Source of the DNA: an uncultured Pelagibacteraceae bacterium
Lineage (GTDB): Bacteria; Pseudomonadota; Alphaproteobacteria; Pelagibacterales; Pelagibacteraceae
NCBI GenBank assembly: GCA_902523495.1
Contig: CABYZU010000006.1
Span: forward strand, 1-45,463
Direction: 5' to 3'
Length of the DNA: 45,463 nt
Part shown: positions 39,417-45,463 of the stretch, in pieces
Position numbering within the stretch: position 1 is the first letter of the stretch
Layout: the number at the start of each line of letters is the position of its first letter
Notes under the pieces: generated by a model
Seen by the model: only the letters and a program-made list of their open reading frames with translations
Told to the model about the DNA's origin: nothing
Databases searched by the model: none
Position numbers and translations under genes: made by a program

Positions 39417-39445
39417 TTGCGCGGTCAGCAAAAACATTGTAAACA
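39417..39445 (+). promoter_or_regulatory. candidate promoter of the CAT-anticodon tRNA
   Basis: TTGCGC (39417-39422), a 17-base spacer and TAAACA (39440-39445) lie at the right distance to start RNA near 39452, just before the tRNA at 39456. The GC-containing TTGCGCGG stands out in an otherwise AT-rich gap of 91 bases. Confidence 0.35.
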
Positions 39446-39455
39446 TCAATCTGTT

Positions 39456-39532
39456 GGGCCTGTAGCTCAGTTGGTTAGAGCAGTACACTCATAATGTATT
39501 GGTCCCAGGTTCGAGTCCTGGCGGGCCCACCA
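39456..39532 (+). tRNA. tRNA with CAT anticodon (Met, or Ile2 after lysidine modification)
   Basis: A canonical 77-base cloverleaf: acceptor GGGCCTG/CGGGCCC (39456-39462 with 39522-39528), discriminator A39529 and encoded CCA. The anticodon stem GTACA/TGTAT encloses CTCATAA, and the T-loop TTCGAGT is normal. It is not the initiator, as there are no three G-C pairs in the anticodon stem. The CTCATAA loop resembles isoleucine-2 tRNAs modified by TilS, but elongator Met cannot be excluded from sequence alone. Confidence 0.93.
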
Positions 39533-39549
39533 AATGTGGTAAATCAAAT

Positions 39550-40140
39550 TTAATTATTTGAAAATTCTTTTAAAACTCTAAATAAAGCTTGAATATCATT
39601 GTCATTAGAACTCAATACTGATGCAAACTCTTCTTTTTGTGTCCTAGCCAAACTCAAACCCTCAATTATTAAATCTCTTATTTGAGGGTTATCTGGATTT
39701 TTTGTATAAATTCTCCAATCTATGTTTATTTCGGGTCTCTCATTTGTTGCTTTTAAAACACTATTCACAATGGTGTAATTATCATTTAACTTTTCTTTAT
39801 TTGTTACATCTATTTCAGGATTGGTATATTCAGCTAGTCTACTTGAAAAACTTTTTAAAAAATATTCTTCAAATAATTTGGTATAATTTTTCTTTTCCTC
39901 ATCATTTAAGCTTTTCCTTTTTACGCCAAGTGTGTAAAAACCAATACCCTTTATATCTACTGTTTCCTTGGCAATTAATTTCAATTTTTCTATTTTTTCT
40001 TCTTTAGATATATTCTCACCTAGCAATTTTGAGGCTCTATTAACAGTTGATTGAACAAAAATATCAGGTTCAATTGAGAACGCAGAGTAAGATATTGAAA
40101 GAAAAATAACTAATAATACCAATAAGTTTTTTTTCATCAT
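39550..40140 (-). CDS. mlaC: phospholipid-binding protein MlaC
   Basis: MlaC (Ttg2D/ABC auxiliary substrate-binding family) ferries phospholipids across the periplasm between the outer-membrane MlaA complex and the inner-membrane MlaFEDB transporter. A signal peptide (MMKKNLLVLLVIFLSISYSAFS) leads into the domain, with GIGFYTLGVKRKSLNDEEKKNYTKLFEEYFLKSFSSRL-type helices and VNSVLKATNERPEINIDWRIY strands. I start at ATG 40140; the longer ORF begins at a TTG at 40179 inside mlaA. The result is 196 residues. It follows mlaA by 14 bases. Confidence 0.9.
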   Translation of the reverse strand: MMKKNLLVLLVIFLSISYSAFSIEPDIFVQSTVNRASKLLGENISKEEKIEKLKLIAKETVDIKGIGFYTLGVKRKSLNDEEKKNYTKLFEEYFLKSFSSRLAEYTNPEIDVTNKEKLNDNYTIVNSVLKATNERPEINIDWRIYTKNPDNPQIRDLIIEGLSLARTQKEEFASVLSSNDNDIQALFRVLKEFSNN

Positions 40141-40154
40141 TTTAGAAATGAAAA

Positions 40155-40943
40155 TTATTGAGTTTCTATTTCTTCCCAATCACTATCATCTTGAGTTTCA
40201 ATAATTTTTGTACTGTTCAAGATTCTTTGTTGCCTATCTTGTAAATAAAGACTTTTTACTGAAGCATAGAAATCTAATGAATTTTTTTCTAAATTTTCAA
40301 TCGAGTCAAAATTTTTTGCTCTAAAATCTACACCAGCAGTTACCCTCGATGCATAATAATCAACATCTCTAAAATAGTGAGTGTCGTTTTTAACGGTCAC
40401 ATTATACCAAGCATCCCCACCAACAAAGTTTGTTAAAGAAGCTATTGTATCTCTAGCGGTAGTCGGGCCCAAAACAGGCAACACTATATAGCAACCAGGC
40501 CCAACACCATATGAAGCTAAACTTTGCCCATAATCCTCTTTTACATACTCACCGAATCCAAGATATGTCGCAACATCAATTAAGCCGAGTAAACCAACTG
40601 TTGTATTGATTAAAAATCTTCCAGTATTTACACCAGCCAAAGCAAATTCGCCTTGTAGGATATTATTAGGAATAGTTACAACGTTTGATAAATTATTTAA
40701 TGAGTTGCTTACTCCTGTTTTAACTGGAGAGGGCAAAACTCTGTAAACACTTGAAACAGGTTTAAAAATAATCTTATCTAACCCTTGATTAAGAGCAAAA
40801 GATGCTTTGTTGAAAGTTTCTGAGCAATCTTTGATTTCAGATGGTTCATTTTTTTTTAAAACAAGCTCCCCGTCAGAACTTGCATAAACATTTGCAATTA
40901 ACGTAAAAGTTGTAATTATAATTACTATAATTTTCTTCATCAT
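40155..40943 (-). CDS. mlaA: outer-membrane phospholipid-removal protein MlaA (VacJ)
   Basis: MlaA extracts misplaced phospholipids from the outer leaflet and passes them to MlaC. The family blocks FNKASFALNQGLDK, NNLSNVVTIPNNILQGEF, TGRFLINTTVGLLGLIDVAT and the YGVGPGCYIVLPVLGPTTARD pore region are intact. The N-terminus has a hydrophobic signal (about 4-20) ending ANVYASS with no lipobox cysteine, so it is not an obvious lipoprotein, unlike E. coli MlaA. The 262 residues are usual. mlaBDEF are not in this window. Confidence 0.92.
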   Translation of the reverse strand: MMKKIIVIIITTFTLIANVYASSDGELVLKKNEPSEIKDCSETFNKASFALNQGLDKIIFKPVSSVYRVLPSPVKTGVSNSLNNLSNVVTIPNNILQGEFALAGVNTGRFLINTTVGLLGLIDVATYLGFGEYVKEDYGQSLASYGVGPGCYIVLPVLGPTTARDTIASLTNFVGGDAWYNVTVKNDTHYFRDVDYYASRVTAGVDFRAKNFDSIENLEKNSLDFYASVKSLYLQDRQQRILNSTKIIETQDDSDWEEIETQ

Positions 40944-41008
40944 CTAGTGTTCTGTATATTACAATGTTAAACAAAATAAAATAAGAATTAATCATTATTA
41001 TTGCATAA

Positions 41009-41740
41009 ATGTGGCCTAAAATATCACCAAATTATTCACCTAATTTTAATCCAATTAAAAGATCAAAAAAAAATATTAAATTTATCATTATTCACTACAC
41101 TGGCATGAGTAAAGAATTATTGGCTATAAAAAGACTTTGTAATATCAAATCAAAAGTTAGTGCTCACTATTTTATAAAAAAAAATGGCTCAGTATTAAAT
41201 CTTGTTCCTCCACTTTACGAAGCCTGGCACGCTGGTAAGTCAAGCTGGAAGAACTTAAAATATCTTAATAGACACTCAATAGGGATTGAAATCCAAAATT
41301 CTGGCCATGATAATAAGTATGAAAATTTTTCTCGTAAACAAATTATTTCAATTCAAAAATTATTGAAATTTTTAATAAGAAAATACAATGTTAATTTAAA
41401 AAATGTTTTAGGTCATTCTGATATTTCTCCAGATCGCAAAAAAGATCCTGGAGAAAAGTTTCCTTGGAAGAAGCTATCGAAATCTAATTTGTCTCAATGG
41501 CATAATTTGGATGAAAAAAAACTCAAAGAAAAAAGATTAATCAAACTAAATTTTGCTGAAGAAAGTAAGTTTATAAGAAATCTAAATAAAATCGGGTATC
41601 ATAAAATTTCGCAAAAAAACTATAATTTCCAAAAAAAAATTTTGACTAAAGCTTTTCAAAGACGGTTTAGACAAGAGTTGATTAATGGAATTTCTGATCA
41701 AGAATGCTTAATAATTAGTAAGAATTTATTAAAATCTTGA
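41009..41740 (+). CDS. N-acetylmuramoyl-L-alanine amidase, AmpD/AmiD type
   Basis: An Amidase_2-domain zinc hydrolase that cuts the MurNAc-L-Ala bond. IIIHYTGM has the first zinc ligand, His29. AHYFIKKNGSVLNLVPP, EAWHAGKSSW, SIGIEIQNSG and the second His plus Asp ligand region LGHSDISPDRKKDPG complete the site. The C-terminal 60 or so residues look like a helical peptidoglycan-binding domain, as in AmiD. There is no signal peptide, which would fit AmpD-like cytoplasmic recycling. 243 residues. Confidence 0.88.
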   Translation: MWPKISPNYSPNFNPIKRSKKNIKFIIIHYTGMSKELLAIKRLCNIKSKVSAHYFIKKNGSVLNLVPPLYEAWHAGKSSWKNLKYLNRHSIGIEIQNSGHDNKYENFSRKQIISIQKLLKFLIRKYNVNLKNVLGHSDISPDRKKDPGEKFPWKKLSKSNLSQWHNLDEKKLKEKRLIKLNFAEESKFIRNLNKIGYHKISQKNYNFQKKILTKAFQRRFRQELINGISDQECLIISKNLLKS

Positions 41741-41743
41741 TTA

Positions 41744-41771
41744 TTGTTGTTGAAAAAAATCTATTTAATAA
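41744..41771 (+). promoter_or_regulatory. weak candidate rnpB promoter
   Basis: TTGTTG (41744-41749), a 16-base spacer and TAATAA (41766-41771) lie at a suitable distance from the predicted RNA start near 41779-41781. Both boxes are imperfect. Confidence 0.3.
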
Positions 41772-41780
41772 TAAATTAAG

Positions 41781-42139
41781 ACTGCTAGATAAATGACTTA
41801 TCGCTTTAAATAATTAAAGAGGAAAGTCCGGGCTCCGCAAGGATACAGTGCCAGGTAATACCTGGCGGGGGAAACCCTAGGGACAGTGCCACAGAAAACA
41901 AACCGCCATAACATGGCAAGGGTGAAAAGGTGTGGTAAGAGCACACCGGTTCTATTGGTAACAATGAATGCTGGAAAACCCCACTGGGAGCAAGACTAAG
42001 TAGAGGTGACATTGTTATGAAACTAAAAGCCATCCTTGGCTAGTCATCAGGGTTAGTCGCTTGAGTTTGAAAGAAATTTCAAACCTAGATAAATGATAGG
42101 TTTAAATGACAGAACCCGGCTTATAGTTTATCTAGCAGC
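41781..42139 (+). ncRNA. rnpB: RNase P RNA (bacterial type A)
   Basis: The catalytic RNA that matures tRNA 5' ends. The universally conserved GAGGAAAGTCCGGGCT begins at about 41819, and its partner ACAGAACCCGGCTTA lies near 42110. The terminal P1 helix forms between CTGCTAGATAAA (41782-41793) and TTTATCTAGCAG (42127-42138). The internal GGGAAACCC, AGGGTGAAAAGGTG and GAGCAAGACTAAGTAGAGGTGACA-like conserved elements are present in order. Ends are set by P1 and may be off by a few bases. It would process the tRNA-containing transcripts in this window. Confidence 0.95.
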
Positions 42140-42217
42140 TCTCTTCAATATAGTCCTATTTATTATACCATTAAGAACAAGTCTAATCTTGGTAAATTAA
42201 ACCTTAAATTGTGTCTA

Positions 42218-42246
42218 TTGACAGTTGTTGTAAAAGCCCATATTAT
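42218..42246 (+). promoter_or_regulatory. sigma-70 promoter of the mraZ-ftsZ-rsmH operon
   Basis: TTGACA (42218-42223) and TATTAT (42241-42246) are separated by exactly 17 bases, the best sigma-70 match I found in the window. RNA would start near 42253, about 37 bases before the mraZ ATG. The -10 lies between two of the MraZ-type boxes, so bound MraZ would block RNA polymerase. Confidence 0.75.
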
Positions 42247-42260
42247 CCCAAATATTCCCA
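42237..42260 (-). promoter_or_regulatory. three MraZ-type boxes (TGGG repeats at 10-base spacing)
   Basis: CCCA occurs at 42237-42240, 42247-42250 and 42257-42260, read on the minus strand as TGGG-N6-TGGG-N6-TGGG. E. coli MraZ binds direct TGGGN repeats with five-base spacers upstream of its own gene, which is the same ten-base period. An inverted AAGGGA follows at 42264-42269. This supports autorepression of the division operon by MraZ. Confidence 0.75.
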
Positions 42261-42289
42261 TATAAGGGATATTAACGATTTTATGGTTT

Positions 42290-42748
42290 ATGTTTTTATC
42301 GACCTACGAAAACAAGATAGACAAAAAAGGAAGGGTGTCAGTGCCAGCTAGTTTCAGATCCTATTTGTCTAATTTGGGATATAATGGAGTTGTCTGTTAC
42401 CCATCATTTAATAATCAATCATTAGAGGCGTGGCCTCAAGATAGAGTCGAAAAAATATCAAATTCAATAGATTCATTAAATCCGTTTGAGGAAAAAAGAG
42501 ATTTTTTCGCTACATCTATATTATCTGAAAGTATAAATTTACAATTTGACAGTGAGGGAAGAATCTCACTTACCCCAAAATTATTAAAACATGCAAAAAT
42601 AAAAAATAGCATATTGTTTGTTGGCCAAGGCAAGACATTTCAAATATGGGAACCATCAATTTTCGAGAAATTTAAGATAACTGCAAGAAAAAAAGCAAAT
42701 TTGTATCGAGCAAGTCTTAAATGGGAGAGTCAATTAAACAAATCATAA
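42290..42748 (+). CDS. mraZ: transcriptional regulator MraZ
   Basis: MraZ is an AbrB-like DNA-binding protein that heads division clusters and represses them in E. coli. The N-terminal MFLSTYENKIDKKGRVSVPASFR and the second repeat INLQFDSEGRISLTPKLLKHA are the two SpoVT/AbrB-type motifs; FVGQGKTFQIWEPSIFEKF follows. The 152 residues are typical. An ATG seven bases upstream (42283) is out of frame, so 42290 is the start. Three candidate MraZ boxes lie 30-53 bases upstream. It is followed 12 bases later by ftsZ. Confidence 0.95.
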   Translation: MFLSTYENKIDKKGRVSVPASFRSYLSNLGYNGVVCYPSFNNQSLEAWPQDRVEKISNSIDSLNPFEEKRDFFATSILSESINLQFDSEGRISLTPKLLKHAKIKNSILFVGQGKTFQIWEPSIFEKFKITARKKANLYRASLKWESQLNKS

Positions 42749-42749
42749 A

Positions 42750-42756
42750 GAGGGGG
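42750..42756 (+). promoter_or_regulatory. strong ribosome binding site of ftsZ
   Basis: GAGGGGG lies four bases before the ftsZ ATG at 42761, in a 12-base gap after mraZ. It is the strongest Shine-Dalgarno-like element I noticed in a window where most genes have weak or no such site, fitting the high FtsZ level needed for division. Confidence 0.7.
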
Positions 42757-42760
42757 AATA

Positions 42761-44233
42761 ATGACAATTAACTTTAAAACACCAGAAATAAAAGAGTTAC
42801 AACCAAGACTTTTAGTTATGGGAGTTGGTGGAGCAGGTGGAAATGCAATTAATGAAATGATTGAAAATGGAATGCAAGGCGTAGAGTTTATTGCGGTCAA
42901 CACCGACGCACAAGATTTAAAACATAGTAAAGCTAAATTAAAAATTCAAATTGGTCTAAATTTAACTAAAGGTTTAGGTGCAGGAGCTAAAATTGATATA
43001 GGACAGGCTGCTGCTGACGAGTCTCTAAATGAAATTGTGAATGTTTTACAGGGTGCAAACATGGTCTTTATAGCCGCCGGCATGGGTGGTGGTACAGGCA
43101 CTGGTGCTGCACACGTAATAGCTAGAGCCGCTAAGGAATTAAATATTTTAACTGTAGGGGTAGTGACTTTACCATTTTTATATGAAGGGCCTTCTAGAAT
43201 GAAAAGAGCTCAGGTTGGTCTTGAGGAATTAAGAAAACATGTAGATACAATTATTGTAATTCCAAATCAAAATTTATTTAAGATTGCAAATGAATTAACC
43301 ACATTTGAGGAATCTTTCAATCTTTCTAATAATGTATTAATGCATGGTGTTCAAAGTGTTACAGATTTAATGGTTAGACCTGGTATAATTAATCTAGATT
43401 TTGCTGATGTCGAAACAGTGATGGCGTCTATGGGTAAAGCCATGATGGGCACAGGAGAAGCTGAGGGTGAAGGAAGAGCTATGAAAGCCACTGAAATGGC
43501 AATCAGTAACCCTTTGATAGATGACTATACTTTAAAAGGTGCAAAAGGATTGCTGGTAAATATTACTGGCGGCAAAGATCTTAAACTCTTTGAAGTTGAT
43601 GAAGTAGTGAATAAAATAAGATCTGAGGTTGAAGCCGATGCAGAGGTTATAATTGGAGCAATAACAGATCCATCACTTGATGGGAAAATAAGGGTATCAA
43701 TTGTAGCTACTTCGTTAGATGGTCAACAACCTGAGACAAAATCAGTTATTAATATGGTGCATCGAATTCAGAATAGAAACTCTGGATATTCCGATTTTTC
43801 AAATTTAGGATCCAACACATCTTTTAATTTTTCAAATAGTGGTCCAATATCAAGTGGCGCAAACGCCTTGAAATTGGACAGTGAAGTAATGAGCGAAAAC
43901 ACTATTGATACAGATGCAATTAATAATGAAAATATAAATCAGATTAATAATCAGTATCACGAAGAATTACTAAAGCTTCAAGATGCAGAAAGCATTGTCG
44001 AAAAAACCGTCAAAGATGAGGAGAATTCTTTTACTAAAGATGCGATGGAAGATTTAACAGAAGCGCAAAAATCATATAATGATTTAAAAGAATTTGGTGT
44101 TGACAATGAATCGCCCGATTTATTTAATTCTGAGAGTGAAACCTCTAGCTCTGAGGAATTATTATCATCTGAAAATGAAGATCAGGAAGATGATTTAGAA
44201 ATACCCGCATTTTTAAGAAGACAAAAAAATTAA
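42761..44233 (+). CDS. ftsZ: cell division protein FtsZ
   Basis: Tubulin-like GTPase that forms the division ring. GVGGAGGNAINEMI (21-34), the GTP signature AAGMGGGTGTGAAHVIA (105-121; GGGTGTG at 109-115), NTDAQDL, the T7 catalytic loop NLDFAD (211-216) and GKAMMGTGEAEGEGRA are intact. The globular part ends near residue 335; an acidic, probably disordered linker of about 140 residues follows, then the conserved C-terminal peptide LEIPAFLRRQ. All parts of a working FtsZ are present. Its position between mraZ and rsmH is unusual, since ftsZ normally ends the dcw cluster. Confidence 0.97.
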   Translation: MTINFKTPEIKELQPRLLVMGVGGAGGNAINEMIENGMQGVEFIAVNTDAQDLKHSKAKLKIQIGLNLTKGLGAGAKIDIGQAAADESLNEIVNVLQGANMVFIAAGMGGGTGTGAAHVIARAAKELNILTVGVVTLPFLYEGPSRMKRAQVGLEELRKHVDTIIVIPNQNLFKIANELTTFEESFNLSNNVLMHGVQSVTDLMVRPGIINLDFADVETVMASMGKAMMGTGEAEGEGRAMKATEMAISNPLIDDYTLKGAKGLLVNITGGKDLKLFEVDEVVNKIRSEVEADAEVIIGAITDPSLDGKIRVSIVATSLDGQQPETKSVINMVHRIQNRNSGYSDFSNLGSNTSFNFSNSGPISSGANALKLDSEVMSENTIDTDAINNENINQINNQYHEELLKLQDAESIVEKTVKDEENSFTKDAMEDLTEAQKSYNDLKEFGVDNESPDLFNSESETSSSEELLSSENEDQEDDLEIPAFLRRQKN

Positions 44234-44251
44234 TGGTCTTCGAAAAAATAA

Positions 44252-45262
44252 ATGATAGCCACCATAGTACAGGAAAAAGTTAAACATTATCCAGTACTGC
44301 TAAAAGAAATTATTAGTATTATTACCCCTCAATATGGTGGCACATTTATTGACTGTACTTTTGGTCAAGGTGGTTACACTCAAGAGATTCTTAAAAATAG
44401 AAATAACAAAGTTATAGGTCTTGATAGAGACGAAGATAGTTCAATTATAGCACAAAGATTTGAAAAAAATTTTCCAAATCGTTTTATTTTTAAAAATTTG
44501 AATTTTAGTAAGCTTAACAATCTAAAACTAAAGGATGAAAATATTAGGGGTGTAATATTCGATTTGGGATACTCATTAAATCAAATTAAAGACTTAAAAA
44601 AAGGTTTATCTTTTAATTCCAATGGGGATTTAGATATGAGAATGGGACTCAATAAGTTTTCGGCAAATGATGTAATTAATAAATTAGGTGGAAAAGAACT
44701 TGAAAAAATTTTTAAGTTTTTTGGAGAAGAAAAAGATTCAAAATTAATTGTAAAGAATATTTTAAAAGAAAGATTAATAAGAAAAATAGATACGCCTCAT
44801 TTAGTAGAGATTATTGAAAACAGTAAAAAAAAAAGATATTTTAAAAGCCATAGCGCCACCAAAGTTTTTCAAGCATTAAGAATATTTGTTAATAAAGAGA
44901 TCACTGAATTAATTTATGGAATGATCAATGCTGTTAAAGTTTTAAAAAAAGATGGAATTTTAGTAATAGTAACATTCCATTCTTTAGAAGATAAAATTGT
45001 TAAATATTTTTTTAGAAATCTTTCAGAACACAAGAGTATCTCGAGATATCATCCAAAAAAAAACCAGGACGAAATTAAATTTAAAATGATAAAAAAAAAA
45101 CCAATAACTCCCTCAATTAATGAACTTAATGAAAATTATCAATCCAGATCAGCTAAACTTAGATACATAATTAAAAAAGAAAATTTCTATAAAATAAATA
45201 GTGATATTTTTGATAAATTTAGGCATTTAATAGAAATCGAAAACTTTGGAGAACATTTGTGA
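44252..45262 (+). CDS. rsmH: 16S rRNA (cytosine-1402-N4)-methyltransferase
   Basis: RsmH (MraW) methylates C1402 in the ribosomal P site. [13 protein letters not shown] at the N-terminus, [18 protein letters not shown] (SAM motif I), [24 protein letters not shown] (motif IV), LDMRMGL and the C-terminal [19 protein letters not shown] are diagnostic. The 336 residues are usual. It follows ftsZ after 18 bases, and its TGA overlaps the GTG start of ftsL. Confidence 0.96.
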   Translation: MIATIVQEKVKHYPVLLKEIISIITPQYGGTFIDCTFGQGGYTQEILKNRNNKVIGLDRDEDSSIIAQRFEKNFPNRFIFKNLNFSKLNNLKLKDENIRGVIFDLGYSLNQIKDLKKGLSFNSNGDLDMRMGLNKFSANDVINKLGGKELEKIFKFFGEEKDSKLIVKNILKERLIRKIDTPHLVEIIENSKKKRYFKSHSATKVFQALRIFVNKEITELIYGMINAVKVLKKDGILVIVTFHSLEDKIVKYFFRNLSEHKSISRYHPKKNQDEIKFKMIKKKPITPSINELNENYQSRSAKLRYIIKKENFYKINSDIFDKFRHLIEIENFGEHL

Positions 45263-45463
45263 AAAAAGTTTTTGTAATTATTCCAATTTTTTTCCTTATC
45301 CTAACTACGTCCTTAATTAAGAATTCTACAAAAAAAATAGAGGAAGATATTTTTGTCTTGAATGAAAATATTCTCAAATTAAATATTCAGCTTGATGATT
45401 TAAAACTTGAATATGATTACCTTGGTTCCTCCGAAAAATTGATGGATTACCAAAAACTTTATT
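45259..45463 (+). CDS. ftsL: cell division protein FtsL, truncated by window edge
   Basis: A GTG at 45259 overlapping the rsmH stop (GTGA) opens a frame that runs off the window. It encodes a short N-terminus, one hydrophobic segment ([17 protein letters not shown]) and then a coiled-coil-like stretch ([20 protein letters not shown], then [12 protein letters not shown]). A bitopic coiled-coil protein right after rsmH is the standard ftsL position. Identity is by position and shape, as the family is poorly conserved. The 68 codons present lack the C-terminus. Confidence 0.8.
   Translation, partial: MKKVFVIIPIFFLILTTSLIKNSTKKIEEDIFVLNENILKLNIQLDDLKLEYDYLGSSEKLMDYQKLY

Noticed and set aside
39550-40179. 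A longer MlaC starting at TTG 40179
   Set aside because: The extension lies inside mlaA and precedes a good signal peptide beginning at ATG 40140.
41806-42033. A 75-residue ORF on the minus strand
   Set aside because: It lies wholly inside the RNase P RNA gene, antisense to its conserved elements, and has no recognisable protein features.
1-45463. CRISPR arrays, insertion sequences, prophage genes, riboswitches
   Set aside because: I found no regularly spaced repeats, transposase or integrase motifs, phage structural genes, or the glycine/SAM riboswitch cores known from SAR11.

Overview
This window is a piece of an extremely compact, AT-rich (roughly 30% GC by eye) alphaproteobacterial chromosome. 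Protein sequence, gene order (petABC; carA/carB divergent from yqeY-dnaG-rpoD; lgt to ychF) and streamlining point to the SAR11 clade (Pelagibacterales, Candidatus Pelagibacter or a close relative). That assignment rests on recognition, not on a search. I support about 47 protein genes, three tRNAs and the RNase P RNA. I see no mobile element, prophage or CRISPR array, and no gene-free stretch longer than about 150 bases.

Layout. 95-1374 (-): RNase HII and a uracil-DNA glycosylase. 1386-5286 (+): secreted TPR protein, ispE, tRNA-Gln and the CCA-adding enzyme. 5283-7062 (-): greA, hemF, trmL. 7146-9699 (+): the cytochrome bc1 operon petABC. 9676-15629 (-): lgt, an NDUFAF7-type methyltransferase, pgeF (non-canonical start), prs, rplY, pth, ychF. 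15680-15928 (+): ubiK. 15906-18313 (-): a MarR regulator with an OmpR/EnvZ-type two-component pair, divergent from ilvE (18383-19264, +). 19267-25013 (-): uvrB, a FolM-like SDR, folB, uvrC, pgsA. 25049-26236 (+): an aspartate-type aminotransferase. 26243-28139 (-): trxB and an ADP-ribosylglycohydrolase-like gene. 28161-29770 (+): an ELM1-family gene and a 2OG-Fe(II) oxygenase-like gene. 29767-34162 (-): carA and carB. 34288-38496 (+): yqeY, dnaG, rpoD, tRNA-Val. 38507-39364 (-): an accessory methyltransferase. 39456-39532 (+): a CAT-anticodon tRNA. 39550-40943 (-): mlaA and mlaC. 41009 to the end (+): an amidase, rnpB, then the front of the division/cell-wall cluster (mraZ, ftsZ, rsmH, start of ftsL).

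Most genes are housekeeping: respiration (petABC, hemF, ubiK), nucleotide supply (prs, carAB), replication and repair (dnaG, uvrB, uvrC, rnhB, UDG), tRNA maturation and recycling (rnpB, cca, trmL, pth), envelope (lgt, mlaAC, pgsA, ispE, amidase) and division. The most interesting observations are: a DnaG primase that has lost three of its four zinc ligands; a tRNA-Val(GAC) with a rewired T-loop/D-loop; a full-length pgeF that can only start at a CTG (or ATT) codon; ftsZ placed directly after mraZ at the head of the dcw cluster, behind a promoter carrying three MraZ-type boxes; and a cca gene whose ATG lies three bases after the encoded CCA end of tRNA-Gln. No wholly new multi-gene system stands out. 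The ELM1/oxygenase pair and the MarR/two-component operon are the least explained gene groupings.
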